From positions 73,452,501 through 73,516,500 of the forward strand of contig JAZBRS010000014.1 of the NCBI GenBank assembly GCA_037176725.1: a stretch of 64,000 nucleotides of DNA. The letters run 5' to 3'. Under the pieces are notes generated by a model, which saw only the letters and a program-made list of their open reading frames with translations, ran no database searches and was not told the DNA's origin. The translations under genes were made by a program, and so were the position numbers. Position 1 is the stretch's first letter, and each line of letters starts with the position of its first letter. Of this stretch, positions 47,649-58,635 are shown in pieces. Origin of the DNA: Posidonia oceanica (Eukaryota; Streptophyta; Magnoliopsida; Alismatales; Posidoniaceae).

Positions 47649-49410
47649 TGTGACCATCATCCTTGGCGACACAGTTGCACGCTACCAGAGCTCGTGCACG
47701 CTGGCTGGAGAGAGGGGTCACGGTCAACGGTGAATCCGGGGAGGAAGTCAACTCGAAAACACCGGGAAAACAAGTCAACGCAAAGGAAAAGACATGGAGT
47801 CGCCACCTAATCTATTAAAATCAGAAGACTAGGAAAATCGTATACGAAAACATGTAGAAAAACCCATGCAGTTTAAAAATATGCTAATCCAATCCAAATG
47901 TGCATGACACAAGGTTAATGCTGTCCAGAGAAAGGGTAATGACTCCTATTACGCACGGGGAAAGTGTTAGGTACCCCCGATACGCCAGAGGAAGTCGGTC
48001 TTTCTTTGCCAATCCGCTCTTGTGTGGCTAATGTTGGCGTATAACGCCGGTTTATGTTCGCTCGAGGGTGGTATACAACATGCATTTATAAACCATGCAA
48101 AGCTTAGCAAAACCATGCCAGAATGACTAATTAAAGTTGAAATATCATTATGCAACGATAAACAAACCAGGGAAACAAAATTAAAGCAAAGCAAGCCAAA
48201 TAAACAAAAGACAAGGCAGCAAACAGGGGCCATGTCCATTATCTGAACTCTAGCCTGAGTCGCCTATCACCACGGCGACAGTACACGTCGCCGGTATGCG
48301 CGGTGACGGCACAGTCGCTCCTTAGGATGGCGATAGAACACATCGCTGGTATGTGCGGCAACGGCACAAGTGGCCGCTCCGACTGGCGGCCAAAGCTAAT
48401 TCAGACAAGCCAAACAGGGAACTTCGGCGGCCGATTAAACTATGTAAAACGACTGTAAACATGCAAGCAGGCATTCACAAAGATAGACGACATATAGGAG
48501 AATACAGTCATGCGATTATCTTACGAAATGGGTGCCTAGATCATGAGATACGCCGGTGTAAAGTCCGGCCTGAAGACTACCAGAAACACAGTCGAGTCGC
48601 CGCTAGAACAGGCAACGCGACTGGCAGTCAAGTGGCTGGAGTTCATCGCCAAATCTCGCGTCACTAGCGAAGCAAAAAATGCGAGTGATGATCGGGGAAG
48701 CTCGACGGCTGTAGTAATCCCAGTGTTCGGATTGTCCATGCACATTGCCAAAGCTCGCGTGCACCGATCAGAATCAGGTTCACTATAAGCGGCTATGTCC
48801 GAGAAGGAAGACCTAACTCGAAAACATTTAAAAGAGGGAAAAAGAGGAAGAAAAGAAGAAGATAAGACAAAATCGGAGTCGCCACCAAGTCTATTAGATC
48901 GGGAGACAAGGAAAACCGGGGAAATGCGTGAATAATCACGCAAAACCAAGCAAAAGATGCAATGCAAGGCAATGCAGAAGAAATAAGATGCAGATGAATG
49001 CAAATGATGTGACTCGTGCCTAGGATAAGGGCAATATGGTCATTGCGGGCCAAGAGAGGGCAAGGACTCCTGTTACGTGCGGGGAAGGTGTTAGGCACCC
49101 CCGACACGCCCGAGAATCGGTCTTTCTAGGCTTACGCTCGCATAAGCAGGGAAATGCAGACTTTGAATGCCTAAGTGCCAATGAATGCCTATCTAAATGC
49201 TCAAAGGTGTGCTCTAAGTGAGGGAATGCGGTGCAGGAAAGTAAACGTGCAATCTAAGCGCTCAGCAACGCTGTCTGTGTTCCGAACCGGGCGAAACCTG
49301 GCTCGTGAGAACTCCAGGCAGTAAGCATCACTGCCCTATATGCAAATGCGGGCGATAAAACAAAACAGCGGGGAAAACAGGCAATGCAAGCGACATGCAA
49401 GGGGAAACAA

Positions 49411-50208
49411 CGCAAAACACGCAAAACGGAGCGAGAAACGAAGCGAGAACGCAAAACGATGTGAGAAACGAGGTTGACACGCAAGACGATGCGAGAAACA
49501 GAACAAGAACGCGAAACAGTGCGGGAAAACGAAAAGGGGCGCAAAACAAAGCAAGAAAACAAAGCGGCACGCAAAACGGGGCGAGCCAACAAGAGGGCAC
49601 GCAAAACGGTGCGGGAAAGCGAAGATGCACGCAAAACAGATCAAGAAAACCAAAGGGCGCGCCAAACGGTGCAAAACAAAGAAACGGCACGCAAAACGGA
49701 GCGAGAAAGCGAAGCTGCACGCAAAACGGAGCAAGAAAACCAAAGGACACGCAAAACGATGCAAAACAAAGAAGCGGCACGCAAAACGGTGAAAGGGAAC
49801 GAAACTACACGCAAAACGGATTAAGAAAATCAAAGGGCACGCAAAACGATGCAGAACAAAGAAGCGGCACGCAAAATGGTGCTAGAAAACAGGAGCGGCA
49901 CGCAAAACGGAGCGAGAGAACGAAGCTGCACGCAAAACGGTGCGAGAAAACGGAACTACGTGCAAAATGGAGCAAGAAAACCTAAGGGACACGCAAAACG
50001 ATGCAAAACAAAGAAGCAGCACGCAGAACGGTGCGAGAAAATAGAACTACGCGCAAAACGGTACGAGAAAACCAAAGGGCATGCAAAACGGTGCGAGAAA
50101 ACAGAACTGCATGCAAAACAGGGCGAGAAAACCAAAGGGCACGCAAAACGGTGCAGGACAAAGAAGCGGCACGCAAAACGGTGCAAGACAAAGCGAAAAA
50201 GAGTGCGC
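49411..50208 (-). repeat. 30-bp minisatellite with 90-bp higher-order pattern
   Basis: This is the same 30-bp unit as at 118-957, in reverse. Between about 49590 and 50160 three unit variants alternate (ending in GAAGCTGCAC, CCAAAGGGCAC and GAAGCGGCAC types), giving a 90-bp period: the third variant recurs at 49681, 49771 and 49861. Confidence 0.9.
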
Positions 50209-50369
50209 AAAAACCATGCGATGGGAATGATATGCAAAACGATGCTGCCGAAGTTCAGGGGGACTTATCTTGGGCATCCGAAGCCTGATCTGAGATCTGC
50301 TTGGTCCATGCTGAAGAGCGCTTCGCCGCGGTCATCCAGGCAGCTTATTTGAGAAGATCCAACGGCCGG

Positions 50370-51290
50370 ATTGGAAGATATCGCAGCTTCAAGGCAGGAG
50401 GGCCAGAACAGGGGAGAAGAGCAGATCTAAGTGTTCAGGAAGTCCTAGGGGTGTGCAAAAAGGTCCTCCCAGGTGAAAGGGAGCTAAGGGGGCTTTAGTG
50501 TGTGCAAAAGATGCTAAGTGCAAAGCTACATGAATGCAAATGCATGCGGAAAGTAAGAAAAGACAAGGAGGAAGACTTTTAGGAAAAAGAGGGGTTCAAA
50601 TGTATTTTTAAAAAAGAAAAGGGGTTTAAATGCAAAGTTTTGAAAAGGATTGGGGCTTTTTATGCAAGGTTTTTGAAAGCTTAGGGGTCTGAATGCAATT
50701 TTGCAAGATGCAGGGTTCAAAACGCAACCTAATAAGGTAAACATGCACTAGGATAGGCTTTGCAATCGTATGGAGGACCTACATGCAATTTTGAAACATG
50801 CAGGGGTTGAAATGCAATTTTGTAAGAAAAATGCAAGCTAAATGCATGCTGTGCATTATGCAGAGGGCCTATGCGCAAAAATCAGGAAACATGGACTAAA
50901 ACGCAATGCAGTAAGGAAAAGATGAGAATTGAATGCTCGATAACAGATCAGAGGACCACATTGCAAATAAGGTAAAGATCAGGACTTAATATCAATTTAA
51001 TAAGATAACAGCAAGCATTTAAATGGCATTTAACAACTAAAGGACCTGATTGCAAAATAAAAAGGTGCTGGAGCAGACAGTAAAGTATAGCAAGCTATGA
51101 TGAACTAAGATTGGACTGATATGCAAATAAGCAAAACTATGGATATTAAATGCAATTCAATATGCTTTTAAATCAGAATTAACTAAGTCTTAAACTGATC
51201 TGAACCTAAGTGCAATATTTAAAAACTTAAACGAACCTAATGCAATACAAATGTAAAATACCTAAGCTAATGCAAAAATAAAACTAAAAC
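50370..51290 (-). other. LTR interior rich in ATGCAA words
   Basis: No gene is seen. Words such as AATGCAATTTTG and GGGTTCAAATGCAA are scattered at irregular spacing; this is part of the solo LTR. Confidence 0.7.
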
Positions 51291-51299
51291 TAAAGCAAA

Positions 51300-52190
51300 C
51301 CTGTTAGCTACAGGGACCGTGACCGGGGCTCGCCGGCGGGGGGCCTGGAACGGCAGTGGTGCGGGCGGCGCGGCCCGGGCGGCGTGCGGGGGAGCTCGGC
51401 GTGGTGCGGCGGAGGCAGGGGCGGCGTGGCGGGGCGCTGGACAACGCGCGGGCGTGCTGCTGGAGTCGCCGGCGCCGGGGAAGAAGGTCCCTCCGGCGGC
51501 CTCGTGCGGGCGGCACAGTGGTCGAAACGGTCCGGGGAAAAGCTGAGAAGAGAGAGGGGAAGGAGAGGAAGCCGGAGGAGAGGTTCCTTGCCCGTTTCGC
51601 GTGCCGGAACGAGCCACCCAACTAGGTGGTTTTCGGCGAGTAAGGTGGCCAAGTTTGAGGATTTTAGGAGGCTTGTGGTGGTCGTTCTGCAATGGAGTAG
51701 GTGTGTTGGAGGTTTTTTTGGAAAAAAATGGGTTCAGAAGGTCTGTTGTGGGTGAATTCTCGGGTTTCCTCTTGGTTTCTTCTCCTGGTGGAGTGCACAA
51801 GGGAGAGGGAGGTCTGTGGGTGTGTTCTGGATGGCCTCCTCTGGTCTTCTCCACAGGTCTAGTCTTTTGTTGGGTTTTCTCGGGTTGCTTGCTGAGTTTC
51901 CCATGGCAGAAGTCTCGGCCTAGGTTTGCAGGAGGGCAGCGGCGTGCATGGGCGGCAGGCCTGGCAATGGTGTGTTGTCGATTGGGAGTAGGGTGGTGGC
52001 TGAAAAAGAAAGGAGGAAGGACGGCAGTGGTGAAGGCTGCTGTAACAGGAGGTCGGGAAAGAAATAAAGGGAGAAGAAGAAATAGAAGAGAAGAAGAAAG
52101 AAGAAAAGAAAGAAAGAAAAAGGAAAGAAAAAAAGAAAAGAGAAGAAAAAGAATTGATTTGTGATTTTCCTTTTTTTCGATTTCTTTCAA
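51300..52190 (-). other. GC-rich island of the LTR with a long open frame
   Basis: A 307-codon open frame on the minus strand starts with a hydrophobic phenylalanine/leucine run (encoded by a CT-rich tract) and ends in an alanine/proline/arginine-rich part. Overlapping open frames on the other strand, and the composition, make it more likely a GC-rich transcript leader than a gene. Similar GC-rich leaders occur in the other LTRs here. Confidence 0.6.
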
Positions 52191-53586
52191 GGCAAACTGT
52201 TTTTAATTTTCTTTTTTTTGTTCATAATTACTCTCTTGAATTTGTTAATGGTTTTCTTCTTTTGAGTTTTTTTCCTTTTTGATTGTTTTAATTGTTTAAA
52301 TTTCTCTTTTGGTTTGAGATTTTAGGATTTGAGTTTTCTTTAAATTGTTTTTTTTTATTTTGTTCAAATGTTTGTTAAGTTTTTTAATTGTTTTTTTTTT
52401 AGTCAAATTTTCTTGTTAAGTTGGGATTTTTTAATTAGGCCTTTTTTAATGGATTGTTTCTTGATTAACTAGGGGGAGTTTTAGTCTTTTAGTTTTTAGG
52501 ATATTTTCTCAAGTTTTCTTTTCAAAATTATTTTATGATTTTGTTTGTTAAATTCTTTTAATGTTTTTTTAGTTAAATTTCTTTTGTTGAGTTTTTTAAT
52601 TAAATGTTTTTAAATTGTTTCAAGTTTTGATGGCTCTTTTAGATTTGTTAAGTGTTTTTTAATTAATTACTTGTCTTAATGTTTTTAATTGTTTTCTTCT
52701 CTTTTAAGGTTTGTTTTTTTTAATTCTTTTGATAGGGTTTTCACTTTAGGTTGCTTTTGATTTTATTCCAGTTTTTTCCTGATTTTACAGTATTTTCTTT
52801 TAGTTTGTTTTGCATCTTTTAGTTTGCATGCTTGATTTTCTTTTTAGCTTGATTTAATTAGGTTTAAGTTTTTAATTGTTTGTTTAATATTTTTAAATTG
52901 TTTTTCTTAGAGTTCTGATTTGTTTCTCTTATGTTTTGGAGTTTTACAGATTTTTAGGGCTTTTTATGGATTTTAGCAAAAGAGAGAAAAGGGAAAGAGG
53001 AGGAGGAAAGAAATGGGAAAAGGAGGGAAATAGAAGGAAAAGAGATAGGTTTGAGGGAAATGATTTTTAAAATTCAGGGAAAATGCTAAAAATAAAATAA
53101 AAATAGGAATAAGATAGAGAAGGGATAGAAGCACAAAGAGGGCCCACAGCCAAGCCAGAAAAAGGGCAAGAAGGGGATGAAAAGAGAGACGATAATCAGG
53201 AGAGAGAGAGGAGAGAGGAGACGATAATCCCAGAGAGAGAAAACGATAATTTGGCCAAAAGGGGGTCTTAAAGGTCTCGGAAAGGAATGAAACTTGGCGG
53301 GTGTGGGGTCTAGGGCTTCTAGTTTTGGTCCCAGGGTTTCGGTTTGATTCCGAGGAGGTTTTGGAGGGGTTTTAAGGTGTAGAAAAGGGTAGTTTTGCCT
53401 AAGTTTCCTAGGGTTTTTGGGAGTGGTTCTGGTTTGAAATTTTGCAGGCTTTTTGGTGGGTTTGCTAAGTCATCAGGGGTGAGTTTTCTTGTGGATTTTG
53501 GTTAGTTTTCAGGTTCGGGAAAGGAGGGTAATCCTAGGTTGAGTTTGGGCTTGTTTTGAGGGGAAAGCAGGAGAGAAAGGTGTGGG

Positions 53587-53742
53587 TTTGGGTGGTTTTA
53601 GGTTGAAGTTTTGGATGGTTTTAGGCTAAAGTTTTGGATGGTTTTAGGTTGAAGTTTTGGGTGGTTTTAGGCTAAAGTTTTGGATGATTTTAGGTTGAAG
53701 TTTTGGATGGTTTTAGGTTGAAGTTTTGGGTGTGGTTTTAGG
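53587..53742. repeat. 23-bp tandem repeat near LTR start
   Basis: About seven copies alternate between the types GGTTTTAGGTTGAAGTTTTG and GGTTTTAGGCTAAAGTTTTG. They lie within the first 215 bp of the family-B LTR. Confidence 0.9.
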
Positions 53743-55084
53743 TTTTTTCCTAGCCGCCCGATAGATCCGTTGATTCAGCCTGTCAAAATGGGGTGTCAAC
53801 AACGGCACTCCCAAGAACACAACCATATATTTAAAACAAAAAATGGGCCTCTAGATCTCTCTCCCCACCTATTGGATTTCATCGCTGGCGACCGGGAACT
53901 CCAGCGACCATGGAGAGGGTCGGGGAGCTTCGGGGTTTATGCATGACTCATCGGAGGCTTGGGGGAGTCGAGACGAGGCCGAGGAAACAAACGGGAGTAA
54001 AAACGGGCCTCTGGATGCCCTCCACCACCTTCTCGCCGTCGACGGTCGTCCACACACGCCGTCTGGCCACGAGGGAAGCCGGGAGCACACGGGGGGCCGA
54101 TTGGGACGTCTGCGAGTTGCGGGGAGGATGGGTGGCTGTCTGATGAAGCTAATGGGAGTGGAAAACGGATCGGTTGAGCTTCCCCGAGGGCTCCCCATTG
54201 TGCCAAAGTCAGTGAGCTTCGTTGGCCGTGTCGACGGCGGCAGGCTCGTAGGCTTCACTGGAGCACGGAGGAGGTTAAGGGAAAACCAAGGCAGGTCCGG
54301 CATGCAAGTCGGGTGCAAGGCGAGCTCTGGGATAGCCCGTGCCACGTGCTTAAAGGCCGGACGGCCTCACATGGACAACGAACGTCGCTAGAGCCGAGAA
54401 AAGCAAGGCGTAAACGGCGAAAACAAATGCCAAAAAATGCAGGAAACGCACGGAAATGATCCCCCTCCCTCGAGGGACGAAACCAGATGGAGAGGAAGAG
54501 GTTACCTGAGTGGGGAGGTGACTGTCTTCTCCAGCGCTGGCAAGACCAATCGGCGACGGAACTCAGAAGGCGGCGAGCGGGAGGAACGGAACGGGGCACG
54601 GGACACTCGGAGAAGGTTCGCTCTCACACAAGGGAAGGCTCTGGTTCGCTCGGGAGTGCGTTGGGGCTCTGGGAATTGGGTGTGGTGATCAGTGGAGAAT
54701 TGGGTTCATTGGTTTTGTTCGGTCGAGCCTGTCAGTGGCAGGAGGTGGCAGGGCGTGCTCTGGAGGTCGCAGCGGGAGGTGGCAAGGCGTGCTTTGGAGG
54801 TCGCAGCAAGAGGTGGCGTGCACGGGAGTGGGCACAGTGTGGCAGGTGTGCTCTGGCGAGGAGGTGGTGTGCGCAGCGAGGAGCAGGTCGGCGTGAGGGC
54901 TATCGGAAACATCCAAAAACGCGCGGCACGAGAGAGTTTGAACAGGTGGTGGGGCTGCTCTAGTTCTCTCAAGGAGTCGCCTCTCAGCACGGCGACAACC
55001 CACGTAGCTGATAAAAGTGGCAACGGAACCAGTCGCCGCTGGGACAAGTGACAGGAGTCTCTGCAGTGGACAGGGCCTGTTCTA

Positions 55085-55370
55085 GGGTGTGTTGGGCTGC
55101 TAATGGGCCTAGGTTTTGGTGTAAACTGGTTTTGGGTAGGTTTAGGTATTGGGTGTTTTAGGTTGGGTTGGGGGTTCAAGTTTATGTCTGGATTAGGGTT
55201 TGGGATTAGAGTTTGGATTAGGCTTTGGATAAGAGGTGGGGTTTAGGTTAGGTCTAGGTTGAAGGTTGGTCTAGGTTGAGGGTTTAGGTTGGGTCTAGGT
55301 TTAAGGTTGGTCTAGGTTTAAGGGTGGTCTAGGTTGAGGGTTTAAGGTTGGTCTAGGTTGGGTCTACCAT
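55085..55370. repeat. Degenerate GGTTTAGG/GGTCTAGG repeats near LTR start
   Basis: Irregular copies of GGTCTAGGTTGA and GGTTTAGGTT occupy the first 350 bp of the family-A LTR, the same relative position as the 23-bp repeat in family B. Confidence 0.8.
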
Positions 55371-55436
55371 GCCACTATCCGAGCAAGCCTCCGGAGAGAT
55401 CCACCAATGACCAATTGCCAAAACAGGGTGTCTACA

Positions 55437-55455
55437 GATGCCCCTCCCTGAGTGA
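55437..55455 (-). other. Polypurine tract of the Tat element
   Basis: CTCAGGGAGGGGCATC on the minus strand directly precedes the LTR start TGTAGACACCC. This is the plus-strand primer site and fixes the LTR border. Confidence 0.85.
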
Positions 55456-56439
55456 GGTCAACAGAACCGAGGCCATTGCTCAGGGTTGACAAGACACCTT
55501 GCTTGATGCCGGTAGGAGCACAGTTGCTGTTGGCGTGAGTCAGTTATCCAGCGGATATACCGAAAGTCATGACTCGTTGTCGCGATGCGAATGCGAATGC
55601 AAGTGTGAGTGCAAATGCTGATGCTGATGCAAAATTTGCACTAATGCTCATCATGTTGGACTCCACTGGGAAGGCGCCGGCGAAGCATGCGTGTGATGAA
55701 GTTGTGGATAATGCAATGTTGTGTGCTGAGGCTCGAGGCAACTCTAGCACGGGATGCTGATGCTGTGCGCTGAGGCTCGGGGCAACTCTAGTACGGGGGT
55801 GCCATTCACTGAGTTCTGCTCTAAGTGATGGCAATGCAAATGCTGTGTGCTGAGCTGCGTACGGCTCTAAGTGACGCTGGTGCGATGCATGTTGATGTGA
55901 TGCGATGTTTGACTCTGCTGGGGATAGGGAAAATATGTGATGCTAGTGTGCATGCAATGCTGGTGCTACTACCAAGCATGTGACGCTGGTGCGACTACCT
56001 AATATGTGATGCTAGTGCAATGGACTATGAGTTGACAAACTCATCACCGGATAGTTTGGGCTATCAGCTCGAGGAGTTGACAGACTCATTACCAGATAGT
56101 TTGGGTTATCAGCCCGAGAAAGATGCCTGACATTGTGATGGATGTTGTCCAGGTAATATGGTTTACCAACCCGAGAAAGACACCGAGGCAGCGGAAAAGA
56201 TGCCCCTGGTATCAGGGAGATGATACCAAGGCACAGCTAAAAGTGCTCCTGGCACCGAGAGGAAGGTTAGATAGTATGACGGGTGTCAACCTAGCAGTTA
56301 GGACTGCCAACCCAGCAAAAGGGAAAAGGATAGCTTGTCCTCGCTTGAAGAAGTAAGCAAACGGGACTCCGTCTACCCAGAGCGAAGTCGCGCAAGAGAT
56401 GATAATTGACAAGTTTCTGACTTACCGACTGGAAAAGGC
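55456..56439 (-). other. Tat element 3' UTR, proximal part
   Basis: Non-coding. Two copies of a 45-bp unit with CTGAGGCTCGAGGCAACTCT lie at about 55722 and 55768; degenerate GATGCTGGTGC words run to 56020. Short inverted repeats follow: GAGTTGACAAACTC, GATAGTTTGGGCTATC, GGTAATATGGTTTACC and GGTATCAGGGAGATGATACC. Confidence 0.75.
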
Positions 56440-57930
56440 TCGATGTGATAAATGATAGGTTTCGGACCTATCGACCGCAAGGGAAGCTGATAAGTTTCGG
56501 ACTTATCGACCGGAAAGGATGAGTTTCAGACTCATCGACCGTAAAGGAAATGAAAAGTGATAAGTTTCGGACTTATCGACCGGAAAGGATAGGTTTCGGA
56601 CCTATCGATCGCAAAGGATATGAAAAGTGATAAGTTTCGGACTTATCGACCGGAAAGGATAGGTTTCGGACCTATCGACCGCAAAGGAAAGTGATAAGTT
56701 TCAGACTTATCAACCGAAAAGGATAGGTTTCGAACATATCGACCAGGAAAGTGATAAGTTTCAGACTTATCGACCGGAAAGGATAGGTTTCGGACATATT
56801 GACTAGGAAAGTGATAAGTTCCGGACTTATCGACCGGAAAGGATAGGTTTCGGACCTATCGACCGTAAAGGAAATGAAAAGTGATAAGTTTCGGACTTAT
56901 CGACCAGAAATGATAGGTTTCGGACCTATCGACCGCAAAGGAAAGTGATAAGTTTCAGACTTATCGACCGGAAAGGATAGGTTTCGGACATATCGACCGC
57001 AAAAGAAAGTGATAAGTTTCGGACTTATCGACTGGAAAGGATAAGTTTTGGACCTATCGACCGCAAAGGAAAGTGATAAGTTTCGGACTTATCGACCGGA
57101 AAGGATAGGTTTCGGACCTATCGACTGCAAAGGAAAGTGATAAGTTTCAAACTTATCGACCGGAAAGGATAGGTTTCAGACCTATCGACCGCAAAGGAAA
57201 TGAAAAATGATAAGTTTCGGACTTATCAACCAGAAAGGATAGGTTTCGGACCTATCGACCGCAAAGAAAAGTGATAAGTTTTGGACTTATTGACGGGAAA
57301 GGAGAGTGATAAGTTTCGAACTTATCGACTGGAAAGGATAAGTTTCGGACTTATCGACCGAAAAGGATGAGTTTTGGACTCATCCACCGCAAAAGGAAAA
57401 GAAAAGTAATAAGTTTCGGACTTATCGACCGGAAAGGATAAGTTTCGGACCTATCGACTGCAAAGAAAAGTGATAAGTTTCGGACTTATCGACCGGAAAG
57501 GATAGGTTTTGGACCTATCGATTGGAACAGAAAGTGATAAGTTTCGGACTTATCGACCGAAAAGGATAAGTTTTGGACTTATCGACCAGAAAGGATGAGT
57601 TTCGGACTCATCGACCGCAAAAAGAAAAGAAAAGTGATAAGTTTCGGACTTATCGACCGGAAAAGAAAGTGATAAGTTTTGGACTTATCAACCGGAAAGG
57701 ATAGGATTCGGACCTATCGACCGCAATGGAAAGTGATAAGTTTTGGACTTATCGACCAAAAAGGATAGGTTTCGGACCTATCAACCGCAAAAGAAATGAA
57801 AAGTGATAAGTTTCGGAATTATCAACCGGAAAGGATGGGTTTCGGACCTATCGACCGTAAAGGAAAGTGATAAGTTTTGGACTTATCGACCAAAAAGGAT
57901 AATATGATTAGGTAGGTTTCGGACCCACTG
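56440..57930 (-). repeat. Tandem array of about 45 small hairpins
   Basis: Units of about 29-41 bp each contain a 7-bp inverted repeat around a 5-base loop, followed by a GACCG-containing spacer and AAAGG. Three stem types occur: GATAAGT/ACTTATC (majority), GATAGGT/ACCTATC (roughly 15) and GATGAGT/ACTCATC (3). The loop is usually TTCGG, sometimes TTTGG or TTCAG. AAGT and AGGT types often alternate, giving a period near 64-70 bp. In nearly all copies both arms match; exceptions include a few with an ACATATC arm and two (57040 and 57437) with GATAAGT paired to ACCTATC. It lies between the DUF7745-like ORF and the LTR of the Tat element. Confidence 0.95.
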
Positions 57931-58635
57931 ACCGCAAAGATAACGGGAGCATCAGAACTCGGAGACGGGGCAAAAGCTGCAGACGGACCCGTGACAGTTA
58001 GGGGTGTCAGCCTGGATGCAGATGGGGGAGTGATACCACAAGACAGCAGAAAAGATGCTCCTGATATCAGGAAAGGATAGCAGGGGGCAGCCGGAGCTCC
58101 CTTGGCATCGAAATGCGAAGGATGGGGACAAAACTAACGTGTTTGCCAATCGAGTAGTTAGGGGGTACTAGCCCGGATAAGATCCAGCTGAGGGTGCTCA
58201 GCGGCTTTGCTTGATCCCAGGGCGGTTGATGGATGCTCCAGCCCGGGAGTCACTTAGAGTAGTTCCGGCGTTGATCTGCAGAGATTCTGATATTCTAATA
58301 GAATACGGGGGCTTTCCTGTAATTTTCCTTGCACTGAGAATTCTGGCAGCTGCTTCTGACTTTTGCGAACTATCAAGGTCTGATGGCGCCCTCCTCGTGG
58401 TTCTGAGGAGTTTGATGCGTGGGTTCAATGCAATATTCTGACAGTAAACCGGACAAGCGGCTCAAGACATGATTGTGCAAGAACATGCATGCATCAAGTT
58501 ATGAAAGCAAACTAAACACACAAGCAAATGGCACAACAAACATCTTTGCATTGATTCAGTCTCGATTACATGCCCATAGTCGGGCCGAACAAGATACAAC
58601 AAGACTTAAACAGGACGCGCAGCTGCGCAAGTGCC
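57931..58635 (-). other. Tat element 3' UTR, distal part
   Basis: No domain is recognised. It contains a perfect palindrome TCCTGATATCAGGA near 58068 and words shared with 56200-56330 (GATGCTCCTG, GTGTCAGCCTGG). Open frames at 58200-58440 on both strands lack recognisable motifs. Confidence 0.55.

Larger units (their letters stand above)
48710..53801 (-). mobile_element. Tat/Ogre-type solo LTR, family B, 5.09 kb
   Basis: On the minus strand it begins TGTTGACACCCC at 53801 and ends TTACTACA at 48710. A perfect 5-bp duplication ACGGC lies at 48705-48709 and 53802-53806. No polypurine tract or primer site adjoins it, so it is a solo LTR. Its 3' end is shared with the LTR at 1-1659. Parts, in minus-strand order, are a 23-bp repeat near the start, a purine-rich stretch, a long A-rich tract (52.98-52.15 kb), a GC-rich island (52.08-51.30 kb), a region full of TGCAA words and the 30-bp minisatellite. 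Confidence 0.93.
47649..55436 (-). mobile_element. Tat/Ogre-type 3' LTR (family A), interrupted by a solo LTR
   Basis: On the minus strand the LTR starts TGTAGACACCC at 55436, immediately after a polypurine tract, and ends GATGGTCACA at 47649. The end is placed by aligning its last 150 bp with the ends of family-B LTRs at 1659 and 48710: all have GGTGGCGACTCC about 150-165 bp before the end and a GCACGAGCT-type block. Removing the inserted solo LTR and one duplication copy leaves about 2.69 kb. The flanking pentamer at 47644-47648 is GAGGC; its partner is beyond the window. It belongs to the pol-bearing element that enters from the right edge. Confidence 0.75.

Noticed and set aside
51267..52190. 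307-residue protein
   Set aside because: Hydrophobic start from a CT-rich tract and an A/P/R-rich remainder in a GC-rich island, with equally long frames on the other strand; it lies inside a solo LTR.
55085..55370. Interstitial telomere repeat (TTTAGGG-like)
   Set aside because: The units are irregular mixes of GGTTTAGG and GGTCTAGG with no run of perfect TTTAGGG, and they fit the LTR start repeats instead.
56440..57930. CRISPR-like array
   Set aside because: The period is near 30 bp and the repeat is palindromic, but there are no unique spacers, no cas genes, and the setting is a plant retrotransposon.
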